Shown here: piece by piece, positions 16,576-25,714 of the stretch
Numbering within the stretch: position 1 is the stretch's first letter
Layout of the letters: every line of letters begins with the position of its first letter
Source: Allocoprococcus sp004560705
GTDB lineage: Bacteria; Bacillota; Clostridia; Lachnospirales; Lachnospiraceae
Reading direction: 5' to 3'
Assembly (NCBI RefSeq): GCF_052065755.1
Contig: NZ_JBQHTK010000009.1
Coordinates: 17,560 to 81,559 of the forward strand
Length of the DNA: 64,000 nt
Made by a program: the position numbers and the translations under genes
The notes under the pieces: generated by a model
What the model was told of the DNA's origin: nothing
Databases searched by the model: none
Seen by the model: the letters and a program-made list of their open reading frames with translations, nothing else

Positions 16576-18093
16576 CGGTTTCGAGGTCAAATCGTACATG
16601 ACTCGATTAACCCCTTTCACCTCATTAATAATCCTGTTCATGCACTTATTCAGCACTTCATACGGAATTTCCGCCGCCTCAGCGGTCATAAAGTCACTCG
16701 TATTTACAGCCCGAAGCGCCACTGCATAGTCATACGTTCTGAAATCTCCCATAACTCCGACAGATCTCATATTGGTAAGTGCTGCAAAATACTGTCCAAG
16801 TCCGGTATCGATGCCAGCTTTCGCAATCTCTTCCCGGTAAATTGCATCTGCATCCTGAACGATCTTCACCTTCTCAGCCGTTACTTCCCCGATGATACGG
16901 ATTCCAAGTCCCGGTCCCGGGAATGGCTGTCTGCTTACAAGGTATTCCGGAATTCCAAGTTCTCTTCCGGCTTTGCGCACTTCATCTTTGAAGAGAAGTC
17001 TGAGCGGTTCCACGATCTCTTTGAAATCCACGCAGTCCGGAAGTCCGCCTACATTGTGGTGGCTCTTGATCACTGCGGATTTTCCAAGTCCGGATTCGAT
17101 GACATCCGGGTAAATGGTTCCCTGAACGAGGAAGTCTACCGCACCGATCTTCTTTGCTTCTTCTTCAAATACGCGGATAAATTCTTCACCGATAATCTTT
17201 CTCTTTGCTTCCGGTTCGGTTACGCCGGCGAGTTTTGCATAGAAACGATCCTGTGCGTTTACACGGATGAAATTCAGGTCGTATGGTCCTTCCGGCCCGA
17301 ATACGGCTTCTACTTCGTCGCCTTCATTTTTACGCAGAAGGCCATGGTCTACGAATACGCAGGTGAGCTGCTTTCCGACTGCTTTTGACAGAAGTACGGC
17401 TGCCACGGAAGAGTCAACTCCGCCGGACAGTGCGCAGAGCACTTTTCCGTCTCCGACTTTTTCGCGTACATCCTGAATGGTCTTCTCTACGAAGGATCCC
17501 ATCTGCCAGTCTCCTTTGCATTCGCACACTTTATAAACGAAATTGGAGAGCATCTTTGTTCCTTCCTGGGTATGCATAACTTCCGGATGGAACTGAACTG
17601 CATACAATTTCTTTTCTGCACATTCCATTGCAGCTACCGGACATACCGGCGTTGTTGCGGTAATTCTGAATCCTTCCGGTGCATTTGCAATGTAGTCGGT
17701 GTGACTCATCCAACAAATGGTAGATTCAGAAACTCCGTTGAATAAAACGGATGTAGGATCTACCTTTACTTCTGTTTTGCCATATTCGCTCACCGGAGCA
17801 GTTTCTACGCTTCCGCCCATCAGATATGCCATAAGCTGTGAGCCGTAACAGATACCCAGCACCGGGATGCCGAGTTCCAGGATTGCTTTCTCATAACGTG
17901 GTGAGGCTTCATCATAAACGCTGTTCGGTCCGCCTGTGAAAATGATTCCTTTCGGATTCATCTCCTTGATCTTTTCCAGGCTCAGAGTATATGGATGAAC
18001 TTCACAATATACATTACACTCTCTGACACGTCTTGCAATTAACTGATTATACTGTCCGCCGAAATCGAGGACAATTACTAATTCGTTCTTCAC
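16552..18093 (-). CDS. guaA: GMP synthase (glutamine-hydrolysing)
   Basis: A 513-residue protein of standard length. The class I glutamine amidotransferase domain (1-200) has Cys in GICYGSQLM and His/Glu in AVQFHPEV. The PP-loop synthetase domain has LSGGVDSSV near 220, and the C-terminal dimerisation domain ends KPPGTIEFE. It converts XMP to GMP using glutamine and ATP, the last step of guanine nucleotide synthesis. The gene is intact although the conjugative element abuts its 3' end. RBS AGGGAGG precedes the ATG. Confidence 0.97.
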   Translation of the reverse strand: MKNELVIVLDFGGQYNQLIARRVRECNVYCEVHPYTLSLEKIKEMNPKGIIFTGGPNSVYDEASPRYEKAILELGIPVLGICYGSQLMAYLMGGSVETAPVSEYGKTEVKVDPTSVLFNGVSESTICWMSHTDYIANAPEGFRITATTPVCPVAAMECAEKKLYAVQFHPEVMHTQEGTKMLSNFVYKVCECKGDWQMGSFVEKTIQDVREKVGDGKVLCALSGGVDSSVAAVLLSKAVGKQLTCVFVDHGLLRKNEGDEVEAVFGPEGPYDLNFIRVNAQDRFYAKLAGVTEPEAKRKIIGEEFIRVFEEEAKKIGAVDFLVQGTIYPDVIESGLGKSAVIKSHHNVGGLPDCVDFKEIVEPLRLLFKDEVRKAGRELGIPEYLVSRQPFPGPGLGIRIIGEVTAEKVKIVQDADAIYREEIAKAGIDTGLGQYFAALTNMRSVGVMGDFRTYDYAVALRAVNTSDFMTAEAAEIPYEVLNKCMNRIINEVKGVNRVMYDLTSKPPGTIEFE

Positions 18094-18136
18094 AAGTTTT
18101 CCTCCCTATTATTGTTGTAGTGATTTTATTATAAAT

Positions 18137-18160
18137 GAGGTCGCGGAATTTCGCAACCTC
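18137..18160 (-). terminator. Hairpin after the XRE membrane protein gene
   Basis: GAGGTCGCG (18137-18145) and CGCAACCTC (18152-18160) form a stem with one mismatch, overlapping the gene's stop codon. The following - strand run is A/T-rich but not a clean T tract. Confidence 0.5.
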
Positions 18161-19166
18161 AACATTTCTTTCTCTCATCACCTTTCACAATCAGTGCGAT
18201 TCCGATCACAGCCGCATACAGGACTCCGGCACACGGCCAGACGATCCAGGTTCTGTGCCATGCATTCGTATAAAAACTGATTCCCAGATAAATTGCTGTT
18301 ATAACACACCAGTAAATGCTGCTGATTCGTGCTGTTTTCTTTTGCTCCATTTTCTTTTCGTAGGTGTAATCGCCTTCCTGAAGGAGCATCTGATAGCAAC
18401 CTCTCGTCTGTCCTGAGACTACAAATAAGAATACTGCTACAGATACGATGCAAAGGAGCACAACCACGCACCACATATATACCAGATCCCGATCGGTTAC
18501 GATCGGTGCGGCAAAAAGTGGGACGGCACTGAGAATGCACAGAACGATTCCGACGATCGTACAGATTCGGTAGGTTCCTTCATATTCCGCCATGCGTTTG
18601 CGCACAATTCCTTCTACACCGTATTCCAGCGAGAACTGTTCTTTTTCCAGGTATTCGAATCTCTCCATCTTCATTCCGTGTAATACGAAAAATGCAGTGG
18701 CCGCCGCTACCATGAGTAAAAGTATGATCAGTCCTGCCCCTCCGGCCAGGTTTTCTGAAATATTGATTTTTGTCTCTTCTGCCAGTACTCCCAGTGCAAG
18801 AAGCGGAACAGGCGACAAAACACAGGTCATCACTGCCAATGCCATCTGTTTGGCGGAGCCGATTCGTGCTTCCATAAATTCGGTGGCCTCTTCCATGCTG
18901 ACTCTCCGAAGCACTGCTCCCTCTTCTACCAGCTCTGCCTGTACATTTACAATGTCAGGTGCCAGCTCGATTTCTTCTTTTAATAAGTAATCCGTGCTGA
19001 CTCCGAAGATTTCACTCAGTTTCAGAATCCGCTCCAGATCCGGAATTGATGCTCCGGACTCCCATTTTGAAACAGACTGCCGTGACACGCCCAACTGATA
19101 TGCCAGTTCTTCCTGCGACCAGCCATTTTTCTTTCTCATTTCCATAATCTTTTCTGCTAAAATCAT
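18159..19166 (-). CDS. XRE regulator with C-terminal membrane domain
   Basis: A 335-residue protein. ATG 19166 is chosen because AAGGAAGG lies 8 nt upstream; the longer frame has no RBS. An N-terminal HTH (1-65: KNGWSQEELAYQLGVSRQSV, then KWESGASIPDLERIL) is followed by a linker and about six hydrophobic segments in residues 90-330. This is a common Firmicutes form of membrane-tied XRE protein. Targets are unknown. It lies between guaA and a small hypothetical gene, all leftward. Confidence 0.82.
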   Translation of the reverse strand: MILAEKIMEMRKKNGWSQEELAYQLGVSRQSVSKWESGASIPDLERILKLSEIFGVSTDYLLKEEIELAPDIVNVQAELVEEGAVLRRVSMEEATEFMEARIGSAKQMALAVMTCVLSPVPLLALGVLAEETKINISENLAGGAGLIILLLMVAAATAFFVLHGMKMERFEYLEKEQFSLEYGVEGIVRKRMAEYEGTYRICTIVGIVLCILSAVPLFAAPIVTDRDLVYMWCVVVLLCIVSVAVFLFVVSGQTRGCYQMLLQEGDYTYEKKMEQKKTARISSIYWCVITAIYLGISFYTNAWHRTWIVWPCAGVLYAAVIGIALIVKGDERKKC

Positions 19167-19336
19167 TTTCTGACCTTCCTTTCTGATAAGAAACTTTCCC
19201 GTTGCTTTTTTCTCATCGGGTATGTCTGTATCATAGGATATTTTCCGGTTGACAACCACCAATTGCGCTGTATAATTTGTCACCTATCAGTTGCATCGAA
19301 CGATATTCTTCTGAAAATGCCGTTCCATCTGCAGGT

Positions 19337-19633
19337 TTAATGTCTTTTCCCTTCCAGTCCAGCAAAAAAGAGCTCATAAAAATCATCTTCCCATTCCAGC
19401 TTCGGCGAGTTCTCTCCTCCGCCATTGGTACTTCTCTTCATCGCTGCATGAAATTCTTCCCCGGCACAGATCACATCCATTTCATAGAGTTCATATCCCA
19501 GTTCTCTGCAGACTCTGCAAAATGCTGACAGTGGCTCCGCTTCTTCCCTGGTCGCCAGCAGGAGGCGTTTCCACTCTTCGTTATGCGCTGCCCTTGTCTG
19601 TAATTCATCCAACATTCCTACTACATTCATCAT
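19337..19633 (-). CDS. Small hypothetical protein, weakly Nif11-like
   Basis: A 98-residue protein. The first 55 residues (MLDELQTRAAHNEEWKRLLL, then ELGYELYEMDVI) resemble the helical Nif11 fold (DxExxxxL...GYEL), but the C-terminal part (EWEDDFYELFFAGLEGKRH) does not look like a peptide-modification core. It has no cleavage motif and no modification enzyme nearby. An AGGAG precedes the ATG pair. Function unknown. Confidence 0.45.
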   Translation of the reverse strand: MMNVVGMLDELQTRAAHNEEWKRLLLATREEAEPLSAFCRVCRELGYELYEMDVICAGEEFHAAMKRSTNGGGENSPKLEWEDDFYELFFAGLEGKRH

Positions 19634-19686
19634 TTCGGTCTCCTCCTTTTTGCTGTCTGTTTACGTTGTCTCTACAGGAAACGATT

Positions 19687-20550
19687 TCATTGCTTTGATC
19701 GTTTACCTGCTTCTAATGGTGTCCCTGCCAGTTCATAATAGAAAATGTATTGTTGAAGCACACCTTCCACTCCTTTGTATCGGCGTTTTGGAAAGCCCCG
19801 CTTATAGTGCGCCTCCATCGCCTGATGAATATGGGTATCCACCGGAAATGCCTGCAGATGATGCAGTGCAAAAAGGCAGATACAGTCCGCCACCTTCACC
19901 CCTACACCGAAAAGCTTCAGAAGTTCTTCTTTCGCTTTTTTATAGGACATGTTCAGGATCGCATCTAAATCGATTTCGCCGCAAACGATGCTTCTGGCAC
20001 TTCTCATCACATATTTGCTGCGATATCCCAGGTTACATGCTTTGAGCGCATCCTCGTCAAGTCCTGCCAGTGCTTCCGGTTTTGGAAATGCATAATAAGT
20101 CTGCCCTTTGGCATTTTCCTTCTTTTCTCCATATTCCCGGCAAATATTTTCAATGCATTTGCGGATTCTTGGAATATTATTTTGCTGGGAAATTAAGAAG
20201 GACACGATCATTTCCCATAAATCCTGTCTGAGTATTCTCATTCCGGAACCAAATGCAGCCGCATTTAGCAAATAAGTATCATTCGGATTGATCTGTGCGA
20301 TATAACTTGCATAATCCGTTTCCAGATCAAAATATTCTTTCCAGAAGCCTTCAAACTCCTCTTCGGTGCAATCGAACATGCACTCTTTTCCATTTTGCAG
20401 TATTTCGAGATACCGGTCTCCTGCAATCACCTGCATCCGGATTTCTCCGGAAGCAGGATCCGTCTCGCCATGAATCGGAGTCATACGGAAGCATTGTCCC
20501 GAATCACAGATCTGATAAATACTGAAATTCTCTATCGTTTTTCTAACCAT
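19687..20550 (-). CDS. 8-oxoguanine DNA glycosylase, OGG1 type
   Basis: A 287-residue protein. ATG 20550 is chosen with AGAGGGAAA upstream; a longer frame runs into the grpB-like gene. The N-terminal OGG domain includes DSGQCFRM. The helix-hairpin-helix and catalytic region are in LLKLFGVGVKVADCICLFAL (Lys of GVGVKVADC as the Schiff-base nucleophile) and FPVDTHIHQ (Asp). It removes 8-oxoguanine from DNA and nicks the strand. It begins 8 nt after the grpB-like gene's stop, so the two are in one operon. Confidence 0.9.
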   Translation of the reverse strand: MVRKTIENFSIYQICDSGQCFRMTPIHGETDPASGEIRMQVIAGDRYLEILQNGKECMFDCTEEEFEGFWKEYFDLETDYASYIAQINPNDTYLLNAAAFGSGMRILRQDLWEMIVSFLISQQNNIPRIRKCIENICREYGEKKENAKGQTYYAFPKPEALAGLDEDALKACNLGYRSKYVMRSARSIVCGEIDLDAILNMSYKKAKEELLKLFGVGVKVADCICLFALHHLQAFPVDTHIHQAMEAHYKRGFPKRRYKGVEGVLQQYIFYYELAGTPLEAGKRSKQ

Positions 20551-20558
20551 TTTTCCCT

Positions 20559-21239
20559 CTACTTTTTCGTTTTTGCATAGCCGACTACGAGACCAAGGCA
20601 CATCCCTATGCCGATACCATAGCACATTCCGAGTGACATATTTCCAAATGTAGCTCCGAACGCACTTCCCATTGCCACACCGAAACACATTCCAAGAGAC
20701 ATGCAGGTTCCGATATGGTTCTGCTTCTCCTGCCATGCGAGCGCCTCCTGCTCCAGTTCCTTCATAAATGCGTCTTTTCCTTCACAGTATCCGTCATTAT
20801 CATAGGTAAATTCTTCTGCAAGTTTTGTCTTTAATTTAGCATATTCTTCTGCTTTTTCTTTGTTGCTTCTTAGATAATCCCGCACCGCAAGATGCCGCTG
20901 GATCTGGGCAGTATTATCTTTCTGAAAAATATGAATATGATGCGTCCGGTTATCGCCGCCTTTTCTGTAGAAGCGCCTTCCCGGAATGCCGAATTCTCCC
21001 ATGCACTCGTATCCAAGAGCTTCAAACTGTGCATTCTGTCCGTCCACAAGGGAAATGTCTTTGACCACAGGCATGATGTCGATCACCGGCTTTGCCTTTA
21101 ATCCCTTCACAGAAGTACTGCCGATGTGATGAATTTCCACGCAGTTTTTTCCCAGGATTGCTTTTATTTTTTTCGCCTCTTCTTTGAACTGTTTATCCCA
21201 TTCCGGATTATAGTCCACAACCTCTATTTTTCTTGCCAT
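20559..21239 (-). CDS. GrpB-family protein with glycine-zipper tail
   Basis: A 226-residue protein. Residues 1-165 match GrpB/UPF0157, a nucleotidyltransferase fold: VEIHHIGSTSVKGLKAKPVI, then DIMPVV, FEALGYECMGEFGIPGRR and HHIHIFQKD. The C-terminal 50 residues (MSLGMCFGVAMGSAFGATFG and a repeat of it) form two glycine-rich membrane helices, not part of the core family. The reaction is unknown. Confidence 0.82.
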   Translation of the reverse strand: MARKIEVVDYNPEWDKQFKEEAKKIKAILGKNCVEIHHIGSTSVKGLKAKPVIDIMPVVKDISLVDGQNAQFEALGYECMGEFGIPGRRFYRKGGDNRTHHIHIFQKDNTAQIQRHLAVRDYLRSNKEKAEEYAKLKTKLAEEFTYDNDGYCEGKDAFMKELEQEALAWQEKQNHIGTCMSLGMCFGVAMGSAFGATFGNMSLGMCYGIGIGMCLGLVVGYAKTKK

Positions 21240-21380
21240 GATTATCTCCCCCCTCCAATATAGTATAATTATATCGTATCTCTATTAATTCATTAATCTA
21301 GAAATCTTTTAATTTCTTTGTTCCCGTTATTGATTGCGTTCCCTATATAGTAAAGCATATTTTCTCATCCAGATTCTAAC

Positions 21381-21852
21381 TTAATATGAAATCGGCAAAA
21401 AAGCCGCTATGACCGCAAACCCAAGTGACGGAAGCCTGTTTGCAACCCTCATTTTCTTTCCCCAGACCAAATTTATTCCCACACAGAAGATCAAAATAGA
21501 ACCGATCATAGAGAGATAATTCAGCGCGAGATCCGTCATGATCGGTTTCAGTAGTGTTGCCAGCAACGTGATCGCACCTTCGAACACGAAAACAGGAATT
21601 GCGGAAAACACGCATCCTTTCCCAAGAGAACAAGTCAAAACCATTTACAAAATTCTTATCTTTTGCATTTCCGGTTTTCCTCTTCAACCATTCGCCAAAC
21701 CGCTCAAACCATTCTTCGATATTGATCATTTCTCCGACCAGAGCGCCCAGCGCGATACAGAGGACGACCATCATTGCCTGCCCGCTCACCAGTGCGCCAT
21801 TTTCAATCTTCATCACGCCCGCCGTATTGATAGCTGTTCCTAACCCTGCCAT
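21381..21852 (-). pseudogene. DUF554 membrane protein, decayed
   Basis: The N-terminal MAGLGTAINTAGV is joined in frame to ALVSGQAMMVVLCIALGALV and EEWFERFGEWLKRKTG, and about 40 residues usual for DUF554 are missing between them. After FVNGF the frame breaks. The rest of the family (SLGKGCVFSAIPVFVFEGAI, CVGINLVWGKKMRVAN) continues in another frame, with a second internal segment of about 40 residues missing. Two deletions and a frameshift leave it non-functional. DUF554 proteins normally have about 230 residues and seven membrane segments. Confidence 0.8.
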
Positions 21853-22097
21853 TTTATATACCTCTTATCCGTTTCTTTCGTTCGCTGCTCCTTCCAAAGT
21901 CTTGCGCATCGGATATACATCATTTTATCTCTTTATCCTTCTTAAGACAACTGACAATTGCAGAAAAAATGACTGGGGCGGGTACGGTAGCCACTTTTGC
22001 AGATATGTACCCGTCCCTCCAGTTCACCCATCCCCGCCCGGTCACCAAAATCGAAATAAATACATATGATATATCAAAAGCGTCAAAGGTTATTTCT

Positions 22098-22526
22098 ATG
22101 ATACCTCGCAATTGCACACCACATATATCTCACGATTTCAGACCATATGTAACAAATGTCGAGCAAAAAGCAATGAACAACACCAATTTCCGTACTGCCA
22201 TTTGGACGGGCCGTTACGCACAGATGACTCTGATGAGCATTCCTGTCTGTTCAGATATTGGACTGGAAATTCATCCGGAAACGGATCAGATTATTCGGAT
22301 CGAACAGGGAATGGCGCTGGTGAAAATGGGGCAGCGCAAAAATGAATTGAAGTTTCAGATGGAAGTCTGCAAGGATGATACCATTTTTGTTCCAGCCGGA
22401 ACATGGCATAATGTGATCAATATTGGCAGAACGCCTTTGAAAGTTTCTTCGATTTATGCACCGCCCCACCACCCGGCTGGAACGGTTCACCGCACGAAAG
22501 AAGAGGCGGAGGCGGCTCACAATTAA
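22098..22526 (+). CDS. Cupin-domain protein
   Basis: A protein of 142 residues from ATG 22098 (AAAGG upstream); a frame back to 21969 is open but not conserved in form. The cupin barrel spans about 35-125: PVCSDIGLEIHPETDQIIRI (motif 1, with a His and Glu/Asp metal ligands) and DTIFVPAGTWHNVINIG (motif 2). The C-terminus HHPAGTVHRTKEEAE is typical of small Firmicutes cupins. Substrate unknown. It is convergent with the terminator at 22561. Confidence 0.8.
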   Translation: MIPRNCTPHISHDFRPYVTNVEQKAMNNTNFRTAIWTGRYAQMTLMSIPVCSDIGLEIHPETDQIIRIEQGMALVKMGQRKNELKFQMEVCKDDTIFVPAGTWHNVINIGRTPLKVSSIYAPPHHPAGTVHRTKEEAEAAHN

Positions 22527-22560
22527 CCGGAAGCTCCCAAATTGTGATATGCATGACGCA

Positions 22561-22600
22561 AAAATCCCTGTATAGTTTTCAGAATCTATACAGGGATTTT
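22561..22600. terminator. Bidirectional terminator
   Basis: AAAATCCCTGTATAG (22561-22575) and its perfect complement CTATACAGGGATTTT (22586-22600) flank a 10-nt loop. It serves the cupin gene and the remnant on the - strand. Confidence 0.85.
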
Positions 22601-22633
22601 CTACTGTGCAAAATCATGCAAATGGCATTATGC

Positions 22634-22913
22634 TCACAATACACCAAACAGTTTCTCCCAGTGGTCATCATTTATGATCCTTTCACTGGGTGCATCTGCA
22701 TTTTCAAGCATACTTTCCGCGCAATTCCAAGAAAAGAAGTGGATTTTCATCAAACCTGGCTCCGATTCCATATAACGCCTTCCATTTGTCCGCTTCGAAC
22801 TTTTCCCTCCACGGCAGAATTTTCTCCGAGAACTCCCCTTCCTGCTCATCCAACAAAAATCCGTTTTTCGTAATTCGAAAACGCAGTCGCTTCTGTATTT
22901 CTACTTGTTTCAT
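22634..22913 (-). pseudogene. SNF2/DEAD helicase N-terminal remnant
   Basis: MKQVEIQKRLRFRITKNGFL, LLDEQEGEFSEKILPWREKF and NPLLFLELRGKYA read like the N-terminus of a large Firmicutes SNF2-type helicase. Near 22710 the frame shifts and continues as ESMLENADAPSERIINDDHW, then stops. No helicase motif is present. I read it as a truncated, frameshifted relic; the family assignment is from memory of similar N-termini. Confidence 0.45.
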
Positions 22914-22979
22914 CTCCTATATCCTCTGTTCCCCGGTTTGCAAATTGTTTCCAGACCGCTTATTTTATATAAAGCAATT

Positions 22980-23696
22980 TTACATAAACGGCAGATCTTC
23001 ATCAAAGAAATCAAAGTCATCGTCTTCCTCGTCAAAATCCGGGAAATCAAAATATTTCTCCAGATACTCTTCGTATTTCTGAATCGCCTTGTCGATCTGC
23101 TTTTTCTCTTTTTTCTTTCCTTCTGCTTCATACAATTTAGATGCAGCCGTAAACATAATATCATTTTCATCTAAACAATCTGTTTTATCAAAAATAAACT
23201 GATCCACCAGCTTCTCCGCTGCATCAAATTCTTTTGTTTTTATATAAGCGTAAACTCCTGCCGTTGCCGCCATAATATTTTCAGGTTCTTTCTGTATCCA
23301 CTCTTTACAAAATCGAACCGCTTCCTCCGTTCGTCCGAGCGATTCGAGGGCAGATGATTTTCTGAATTTCAAATCAGAACCGGTATAGTCCGGCCAGCTG
23401 AACATAGTGAGCAAATCATCGCACATTTTCAGCAGTATCTCATGCTCGCCTCTCATATCCATCTCATCAAAGCAATCCTCAATCCATCCCTGAATATCGT
23501 ATTCATAATCGGTAATATCATCGATCATTTCTATTTCGGATGCAAAATTCGGATTATTCTGTCTTTCTTCGCGAACAATTTCCTTCAGAAGCTCGAACGC
23601 CTGCTGCCAGCAATTTCCATCCGCTTCTTCACGAATCATATTGTTATAGCATTTTGCCGTCAGTTTATTGAATGTTTTCCATTTCTTATTCTGCAT
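22980..23696 (-). CDS. TPR-like hypothetical protein
   Basis: A 238-residue acidic, all-helical protein. Residues 85-215 show TPR-like spacing (FRKSSALESLGRTEEAVRFC, then AGVYAYIKTKEFDAAEKLVD and KAIQKYEEYLEKY). The C-terminus is a run of D/E and F (FDFPDFDEEDDDFDFFDEDL). No signal peptide. Such proteins are usually scaffolds; the partner is unknown. It lies downstream of the spoIIID 3' half. Confidence 0.6.
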   Translation of the reverse strand: MQNKKWKTFNKLTAKCYNNMIREEADGNCWQQAFELLKEIVREERQNNPNFASEIEMIDDITDYEYDIQGWIEDCFDEMDMRGEHEILLKMCDDLLTMFSWPDYTGSDLKFRKSSALESLGRTEEAVRFCKEWIQKEPENIMAATAGVYAYIKTKEFDAAEKLVDQFIFDKTDCLDENDIMFTAASKLYEAEGKKKEKKQIDKAIQKYEEYLEKYFDFPDFDEEDDDFDFFDEDLPFM

Positions 23697-23858
23697 ATTA
23701 TTTTCTCCATATGTGTAAGTAAGTAACTCGGTTTACTGTTTGATAGAATTGCTCCAATTTTTCATTATACTCTTTCTAGGGGATGATGGAAACATAAATA
23801 TTGTAGTACTGAGAACTATTTATTGAGGGGAAACTATGTTCTGGACATGAAATGTGAA

Positions 23859-23889
23859 ATGGTTGGGAGCACAGCAAGCTTCCAACCAC
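23859..23889 (-). terminator. Terminator of spoIIID
   Basis: On the - strand GTGGTTGGAAGC pairs with GCTCCCAACCAT (one bulged or mismatched position) and is followed by TTTCA. It lies 6 nt after the spoIIID stop codon. Confidence 0.65.
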
Positions 23890-23894
23890 TTTCT

Positions 23895-24043
23895 TCAATG
23901 ATGTTCCATATGTAAATATTTTTCTCGGGTGGCAAGTCCACCGCGGATATGGCGCTCGGACTTGTTGAGATCCAGTATCTTCCGTGCATCTGCTGCTAAA
24001 GCCGGGTTGATCTGGAGGAGACGTTCAGTACAGTCTTTATGTA
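23895..24043 (-). CDS. spoIIID: SpoIIID C-terminal half (gene split by element A)
   Basis: From the TACATA core leftwards the frame reads CAT AAA GAC TGT, giving HKDCTERLLQINPALAADAR, then KILDLNKSERHIRGGLATRE and KYLHMEHH, and stops at TGA 23895-23897. This matches the second half of SpoIIID, the mother-cell regulator of early sporulation, including the KS-x-RH-x-RGG-x-AT basic region needed for DNA binding. There is no start codon. It is the 3' half of the gene, complete to its terminator and not visibly decayed, and it becomes a full gene only if element A (or A plus B) is removed. Confidence 0.9.
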
Positions 24044-25611
24044 TGGTCGTTATTATCAGGAACGGTTTTATTGTTGCGATTGGATTCGTCCTCTATCAGG
24101 ATCGTTTCGTCCAAACCCAAATCTCCCAGAAGACGAAGGTAAATATCAACATTTCCACCTTTATCCACTTCTATCTTTTGAATCAGTTTTTTGAGTTGTA
24201 TATTTGTCATCTGGCGAACATCCGTGATATCTTCAATTGTTTTAAATGTATTATTCAAAATCGCTTCCAGCTGTTCCCCTTTGGTAAGATGATAAGACAC
24301 CATCTTCAGTTCATTTTCCAGACGCTCGATTTCCTGTCTCATTCCACCGATTTTCTCATTCAATTCCTCCCTAGTAATAAGATCATCGGTATACATGTCC
24401 ATGTATTTCTGTCTGGTCTTTTGAAGTTTAGAGAGCTGTGCAGTCACCTCTTTCTCATATTCCAGATTTTCATCCTTTGCTTTGTAAACACGCTGGAATT
24501 CATTGACTACATGGTTGATCACCTTTTTCTTCTGCTTCAATACTTCCGCAAAATATTCCTGCAGAACTTCAATCAGCTCGTCTTCATCCACTGTCACCGC
24601 ATTCGGACAACTGTCTGCCCCACGTCCATTATGTCCGGAACACACCCAGCGAACATAGGTATTCTTATAAGTACGCACAGTCCGACGGAAGGACCAGCCA
24701 CATTCCTTGCATTTAATCAACGTAGAGAACAGATATTTATTGCTTTGGCGTTCATGCTTCATATTGAACGACGCATGCCGGGAATGAAGGGTTTCCCCTG
24801 CCTTTTCAAATGTCTGGTCATCAATGATCCGAAGTTCCGGGCGCTCCACAACCATCCATTCCGTCTCATCTTTATCCGCTCTCTGGCCAGTCAGGAAGTC
24901 CGTCACTTCCTGTTTTCCATTAATGATTTTTCCTGTATAAATCTCATTGGTCAAAATCCGGCAAATGGCATTTTGACTCCACTTGCAGTTCCGCTTTGTA
25001 GTCAGCCCTTTTTCATTCAGCATATTGGCAATCTTCGTAGCACCGTAACCTTCTTCTGTATACCACTGATAAATCTGGCGGATGACCTTGGCTTCTTCTT
25101 CATTAATAGCCAGATTAAAATAATCGCCAATGGTCTTATCATATCCGTATACAATATTGGGAACCCGTCCCTTTTCTGCGTTCATTTTCTTACCAAATTT
25201 TACACGCTTAGAAGTGTTGGCACTTTCCTCCTGGGCAAGAGCACCGAAAATAGTCAGAACAAATTCACTGTTTCCCATGCTGGTCATATTGGCTGTGAGA
25301 AATTGGGTTTCAATACCTAATGCTTTCAGTTTTCGGACATTCTGCAAAAGATCTACCGTATTTCTGGCGAAACGGGAGATATCTTTCACCACGACCATGT
25401 CAAACAAGCCATGCTCCGCATCAGACATCATGCGAAGGAATTCTTTACGATTTTTAATTTTGGTTCCGGAAATACCCTCGTCTGCATATAATCTTACTAG
25501 GGTGTCACCGGTACGTTTGGTGTATTCGGAGAAAAACTCCTTTTGGGCTTCCAGGCTGTTGAGCTGATCGGTTTTATCGGTGGAAACACGACAATAGGCT
25601 GCTATGTTCAT
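24037..25611 (-). CDS. Large serine recombinase of element A
   Basis: A 524-residue protein. The N-terminal resolvase domain (1-145) has nucleophile Ser in YCRVSTDK, with the conserved VVVKDISRFARN and EFVLTIFGALAQEES blocks. The recombinase domain (160-270) is followed by a zinc-ribbon (CKECGWSFRR...CSGHNGRGADSC) and a long coiled coil (350-440). It belongs to the SpoIVCA/TnpX type. It lies at the very edge of the element, its stop codon inside the att core, and is the obvious enzyme for excision. In the excised circle its frame would run on and add about 15 residues (YGSDKIERFVWTVK). RBS AGAAAGG. The promoter class is not evident. Confidence 0.93.
   Translation of the reverse strand: MNIAAYCRVSTDKTDQLNSLEAQKEFFSEYTKRTGDTLVRLYADEGISGTKIKNRKEFLRMMSDAEHGLFDMVVVKDISRFARNTVDLLQNVRKLKALGIETQFLTANMTSMGNSEFVLTIFGALAQEESANTSKRVKFGKKMNAEKGRVPNIVYGYDKTIGDYFNLAINEEEAKVIRQIYQWYTEEGYGATKIANMLNEKGLTTKRNCKWSQNAICRILTNEIYTGKIINGKQEVTDFLTGQRADKDETEWMVVERPELRIIDDQTFEKAGETLHSRHASFNMKHERQSNKYLFSTLIKCKECGWSFRRTVRTYKNTYVRWVCSGHNGRGADSCPNAVTVDEDELIEVLQEYFAEVLKQKKKVINHVVNEFQRVYKAKDENLEYEKEVTAQLSKLQKTRQKYMDMYTDDLITREELNEKIGGMRQEIERLENELKMVSYHLTKGEQLEAILNNTFKTIEDITDVRQMTNIQLKKLIQKIEVDKGGNVDIYLRLLGDLGLDETILIEDESNRNNKTVPDNNDHT
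24038..24065 (-). other. attL of element A, core TACATA
   Basis: The core TACATA lies at 24038-24043 on the - strand. The element-side arm CCGTTCCTGATAATAACG then ACCA (to 24065) is mirrored, 15 of 22 positions, by the element-side arm at the other end (43240-43261). The host side is spoIIID coding sequence. The recombinase stop codon TAA (24037-24039) lies partly inside the core. Confidence 0.82.
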
Positions 25612-25680
25612 GTCGGATGACCTTTCTGTTATATTTATATCGTTCTGTTACTACTTTATTCTACATTATTCCGAAATGAA

Positions 25681-25709
25681 ATGCAAGGTTACTATCAATA
25701 ACCTTGCAT
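25681..25709. terminator. Terminator between trlF and the recombinase
   Basis: ATGCAAGGTTA and TAACCTTGCAT form a perfect 11-bp stem around a 7-nt loop, 6 nt beyond the trlF stop. It isolates the defence operon from the recombinase gene. Confidence 0.75.
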
Positions 25710-25714
25710 CTCTT

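Noticed and set aside
21859..22097. A riboswitch or gene in the GC-rich stretch before the cupin gene
   Set aside because: A GGTAC...GTACC hairpin is visible but no known riboswitch core or convincing frame.
23929..25320. A 463-codon + strand open frame opposite the recombinase
   Set aside because: It lies antisense to a clear serine recombinase, has no RBS and no recognisable domain; its length follows from codon bias of the real gene.
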